Positions 61,714-64,000 of a stretch of 64,000 nucleotides of DNA are shown here, one piece after another. The DNA comes from CADEDH01 sp039201605 (GTDB taxonomy: Bacteria > Actinomycetota > Acidimicrobiia > Acidimicrobiales > SZUA-35): NCBI GenBank assembly GCA_039201605.1, contig JBCCRO010000031.1, positions 1 through 64,000 of the forward strand, written 5' to 3'. The position numbers were made by a program, and so were the translations under genes. The notes under the pieces were generated by a model. That model did no database searches. It was not told where the DNA came from and worked only from the letters and a program-made list of their open reading frames with translations. Position 1 is the first letter of the stretch. Each line of letters opens with the position of its first letter.

Positions 61714-62820
61714 ATGCAGAGTTCTTTCAGCCGACCGGCCGCGGGCCGGCGCTCCCTCCTGACCATTTTTGCCGTTGTGGCCCTGATCGCAGCGGCCTGC
61801 GGAGACGGCGAGACCGATACCGCAGCAGCACCGGCGACGGCGGAGTCATCGAGTTCGTCCTCGTCGGAGGCATCGGCCACGGACGAATCGTCGAGTTCGG
61901 AGGAGTCGCCGGATCCGTCGGTCGACGGGGAGGCAGGAGCGCCGGCCGACGAGATCGACAACTGCGGCGTGACCGTCACCGCCGGTGAGTTCGACCGGGT
62001 CGTGACCATGAATCAGGGAGCGACCGAGATCGCGCTGGCGCTCGGCTTCGGCGACCGCATGATCGGGACCGCCTACCTCGACGATGCCATCCTCCCCGAG
62101 CTGGCCGCCGGCTACGAGGCCGTCCCCGTCGTCAGCGATGAGTACCCCTCGACCGAAGCGCTCTTCGAGCTCGAACCCGATTTCGTGTACGGGTCGTACT
62201 CCTCGGCCTTCGGCGAGGAGGCGGCAGGCGAACGGGGTGAGCTCGCCGACCTCGGCGTGGGCAGCTACCTGTCCCCCGCGGCGTGCGCCGACTTCAAGGA
62301 GTCGGGCGAGCCGGTCACCTTCGACGTCGTGTTCGACGAGTTCGTCGAGTTCGCCACCGCCATGGGCGACCCGGCGGCGGGCGAGCAGCTCGTCGCTGAG
62401 CAGCAGGCGCTCCTGGACGAGTCCTTCTCGGGCGACTTCGAGTCGGTCACGGTGTTCTGGTGGGACGGCGGTCTCGATGCGCCGTTCACCGGTGTGTGCT
62501 GTGGTGCGCCCGGCATGATCATGGACGCCGTCGGCGTGACGAACGCCTTCGGCGACGTCGACGGCGCCTGGACCGAGGTGACCTGGGAGAGCGTGATCGA
62601 CGCCGACCCGGATGTGATCGTCCTCATCGACGCATCGTGGGACCCGGCGGCGGACAAGCGGGCCCATCTCGAGAACGATCCGGCCCTGGCCGACCTCACC
62701 GCCGTGCAGGAGGAGCGCTATGTCGTGGTGCCCTTCTCGTCGAGCACGCCGGGCGTCCGCAACGCCGCCGTCGTCGGCGAGATCGCCTCGGTGATCCAGG
62801 AGCTGGATCTGGCGGGCTGA
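61714..62820 (+). CDS. btuF: Vitamin B12 ABC transporter substrate-binding lipoprotein (BtuF-like)
   Basis: The 368-residue protein has a signal peptide with lipobox at Cys29 (FAVVALIAAAC), a long Ser/Glu/Asp linker (about residues 30-80) and a class III binding fold (EFDRVVTMNQGATEIALALGFGDRMIGTAYLDDAILPELAAGYEAVPVVSDEYPSTEALFELEPDFVY). It lies directly after a cobalamin riboswitch, which is the reason to call B12 rather than a siderophore. Start ATG has GAGGA about 10 nt upstream. Cys-rich VCCGAPGMI is notable in the domain. Confidence 0.82.
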   Translation: MQSSFSRPAAGRRSLLTIFAVVALIAAACGDGETDTAAAPATAESSSSSSSEASATDESSSSEESPDPSVDGEAGAPADEIDNCGVTVTAGEFDRVVTMNQGATEIALALGFGDRMIGTAYLDDAILPELAAGYEAVPVVSDEYPSTEALFELEPDFVYGSYSSAFGEEAAGERGELADLGVGSYLSPAACADFKESGEPVTFDVVFDEFVEFATAMGDPAAGEQLVAEQQALLDESFSGDFESVTVFWWDGGLDAPFTGVCCGAPGMIMDAVGVTNAFGDVDGAWTEVTWESVIDADPDVIVLIDASWDPAADKRAHLENDPALADLTAVQEERYVVVPFSSSTPGVRNAAVVGEIASVIQELDLAG

Positions 62821-62823
62821 TCG

Positions 62824-63900
62824 ATGGGTGCCACAACGCTCGGCCCGGAGGCGCCGTCGCCGGAGCTCCAGGGCCACCTGCGGCGTCGGGCCCGGCTGTC
62901 GGCGACGGTCATCGCCTTGAGCGTGGCCGTCGCCGCCTCGGTGCTCGTCGCCGTCACCATCGGACCGGCCGACCTGTCGGTGGCCGAGGTCTGGTCGGTG
63001 GTCCTCGATCACCTCGGCGGCCCCGACAGCGGGCTGACCGTGCTGCGCGACAACATCGTGTGGGAGCTGCGGCTGCCGAGGGTGCTGGTCGCCGGCATCG
63101 TCGGTGCGTCCCTCGGGCTCGTCGGCGCGGTGATGCAGACCCTCACCCGCAACCCGCTGGCCGATCCGTACCTGCTGGGGATCTCCTCCGGCGCCTCGTT
63201 CGGGGCGGTACTGGTGCTGGTCGTCGGTGTGGGGGCCGGCATCCACGCGCTGTCGGTGGGGGCCTTCACCGGCGCCATCGGGGCCTTCGCCCTGGTGCTG
63301 CTGTTCGGTCGGCGGGGCCGACGGCTGCTCCCGGCCCGGATGATCCTGGCCGGCGTCGCCGTCGGCCAGTTCTTCAACGCCCTGATGTCGACGCTGATCG
63401 TCTGGAGGGCCGACCCGCAGGCCACCCGGAACGTGACGTTCTGGCTGCTCGGGTCGCTCAGCGCCGCCCGCTGGTCGTCGGTGGTGATCGGCGCAGCCGC
63501 GCTGGCCGGTGTGCTGCTCCTCTATGTCTGGCACCACCGGGCCTTCGACGCGTTCGCCTTCGGGGACGACTCGGCCGCCACGCTCGGCATCGATGTGGAT
63601 CGGCTTCGCTGGGTGGTGTTCGTGGCCACGGCGCTGCTCACCGGCTGCATCGTCGCCATCAGCGGCGCCATCGGCTTCGTCGGGCTCGTGATCCCCCACG
63701 CCGTCCGCTTCGTGGTCGGCCCCGATCATCGACGGCTGCTGCCGGTGGTGGGGCTCGTCGGTGCCATCTTCCTGATCTGGGTCGACGTCATCGCCCGAAC
63801 CGCCTTCGCCCCGCGTGAACTCCCGGTGGGCGTGGTGACGGCGTTCGTCGGGGTGCCGGCCTTCGTGCTGCTCATGCGGCGGGCCGAGGTGCGGGGATGA
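62824..63900 (+). CDS. btuC: Vitamin B12 ABC transporter permease (BtuC-like, FecCD family)
   Basis: A 358-residue FecCD permease with DNIVWELRLPRVLVAGIVGASLGLVGAVMQTLTRNPLADPYLLGISSGASFGAVLVLV, ARMILAGVAVGQFFNALMSTLIV, NVTFWLLGSLSAARW and GAIGFVGLVIPHAVRFVVGPDHRRLLPVVGLVGAIFLIWVD. It begins 3 bp after the binding-protein stop and overlaps the ATPase start by ATGA. Riboswitch-controlled as part of the operon. Confidence 0.88.
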   Translation: MGATTLGPEAPSPELQGHLRRRARLSATVIALSVAVAASVLVAVTIGPADLSVAEVWSVVLDHLGGPDSGLTVLRDNIVWELRLPRVLVAGIVGASLGLVGAVMQTLTRNPLADPYLLGISSGASFGAVLVLVVGVGAGIHALSVGAFTGAIGAFALVLLFGRRGRRLLPARMILAGVAVGQFFNALMSTLIVWRADPQATRNVTFWLLGSLSAARWSSVVIGAAALAGVLLLYVWHHRAFDAFAFGDDSAATLGIDVDRLRWVVFVATALLTGCIVAISGAIGFVGLVIPHAVRFVVGPDHRRLLPVVGLVGAIFLIWVDVIARTAFAPRELPVGVVTAFVGVPAFVLLMRRAEVRG

Positions 63901-64000
63901 CGCTCACGGTCGACGGCGTCACACTCGACCTCGACGGCACGACGATTCTCGACGACGCCGATCTCGTGGTCGCCCCGGGTGAGGTCGTGGGCCTGATCGG
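63897..64000 (+). CDS. btuD: Vitamin B12 ABC transporter ATP-binding protein (BtuD-like), 3'-truncated by window
   Basis: Only the first 34 codons are visible: MTLTVDGVTLDLDGTTILDDADLVVAPGEVVGLIG, the usual strand leading into Walker A, which would start right after the edge. ATG overlaps the permease stop (ATGA). The operon position makes the ABC ATPase assignment secure despite the missing Walker motif. Confidence 0.85.
   Translation, partial: MTLTVDGVTLDLDGTTILDDADLVVAPGEVVGLI

Noticed and set aside
1..64000. CRISPR, prophage, IS elements, tRNA or rRNA genes
   Set aside because: No spacer-repeat array, integrase or transposase motif, or tRNA-like cloverleaf was seen on reading both strands; small RNAs other than the riboswitch cannot be excluded.

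Overview
High-GC DNA with dense, mostly overlapping operons. Actinobacterial hallmarks are three F420/deazaflavin-type enzymes, GTG/TTG starts, start codons sitting 6-8 nt after a TANNNT -10 box (leaderless transcripts), an IrtAB/YbtPQ-like transporter pair and a Cys/His-free membrane partner of an ECF sigma factor. I infer a free-living, probably aquatic member of the Actinomycetota, perhaps Acidimicrobiia. That placement rests on gene content only. No rRNA, tRNA, IS element, phage gene or CRISPR array was seen.

Layout. Bases 1-17031 are the 3' part of one giant secreted-protein gene (at least 5676 residues): three six-bladed FG-GAP propellers separated by Asp-rich calcium-binding linkers, a fibrinogen-like domain, seven CSLREA/beta-helix modules and two LamG-like domains. 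Next come a frameshifted phytanoyl-CoA dioxygenase gene, a sulfatase, a PHB-depolymerase-like esterase, a deazaflavin-dependent nitroreductase-family protein, a SCO6745-family protein and a divergent AraC regulator/hydrolase pair (17-24.6 kb).

24.6-32.1 kb is a nitrogen cassette. Three genes resembling split glutamate synthase / N-methylglutamate synthase subunits plus a FAD oxidoreductase face a GlnT/GmaS-type glutamine synthetase, a cupin-HTH regulator and an alcohol-dehydrogenase-like gene across a promoter with a palindrome. It is probably for methylated amines or polyamines. An agmatine-deiminase-like lipoprotein, a DUF2200 gene and an ECF sigma/anti-sigma pair follow.

35.9-39.4 kb is a haem-uptake operon (HmuTUV-like) ending in a split-barrel flavin/F420 protein. 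39.4-44.1 kb holds a GNAT, a tryptophan 2,3-dioxygenase-like gene coupled to a kynurenine formamidase, a MOSC protein and an LLM F420 oxidoreductase. 44.1-52.9 kb is a siderophore-uptake operon read leftward: TetR regulator, two FecCD permeases, ATPase, binding protein, a blue-copper lipoprotein and an IrtAB/YbtPQ-like ABC pair.

52.9-59 kb holds a decayed fragment, an EEP-family membrane protein, a small membrane protein, an MFS exporter, a TetR regulator, NADP-type glutamate dehydrogenase and a lipoprotein. 59.2-61.1 kb is a NarL-type two-component system whose upstream region shares a palindromic motif with that lipoprotein's upstream region. A cobalamin riboswitch then leads a BtuFCD-like vitamin B12 operon that runs off the right edge. 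Metal and cofactor acquisition (haem, siderophore iron, B12, copper protein) is the theme of the right half.
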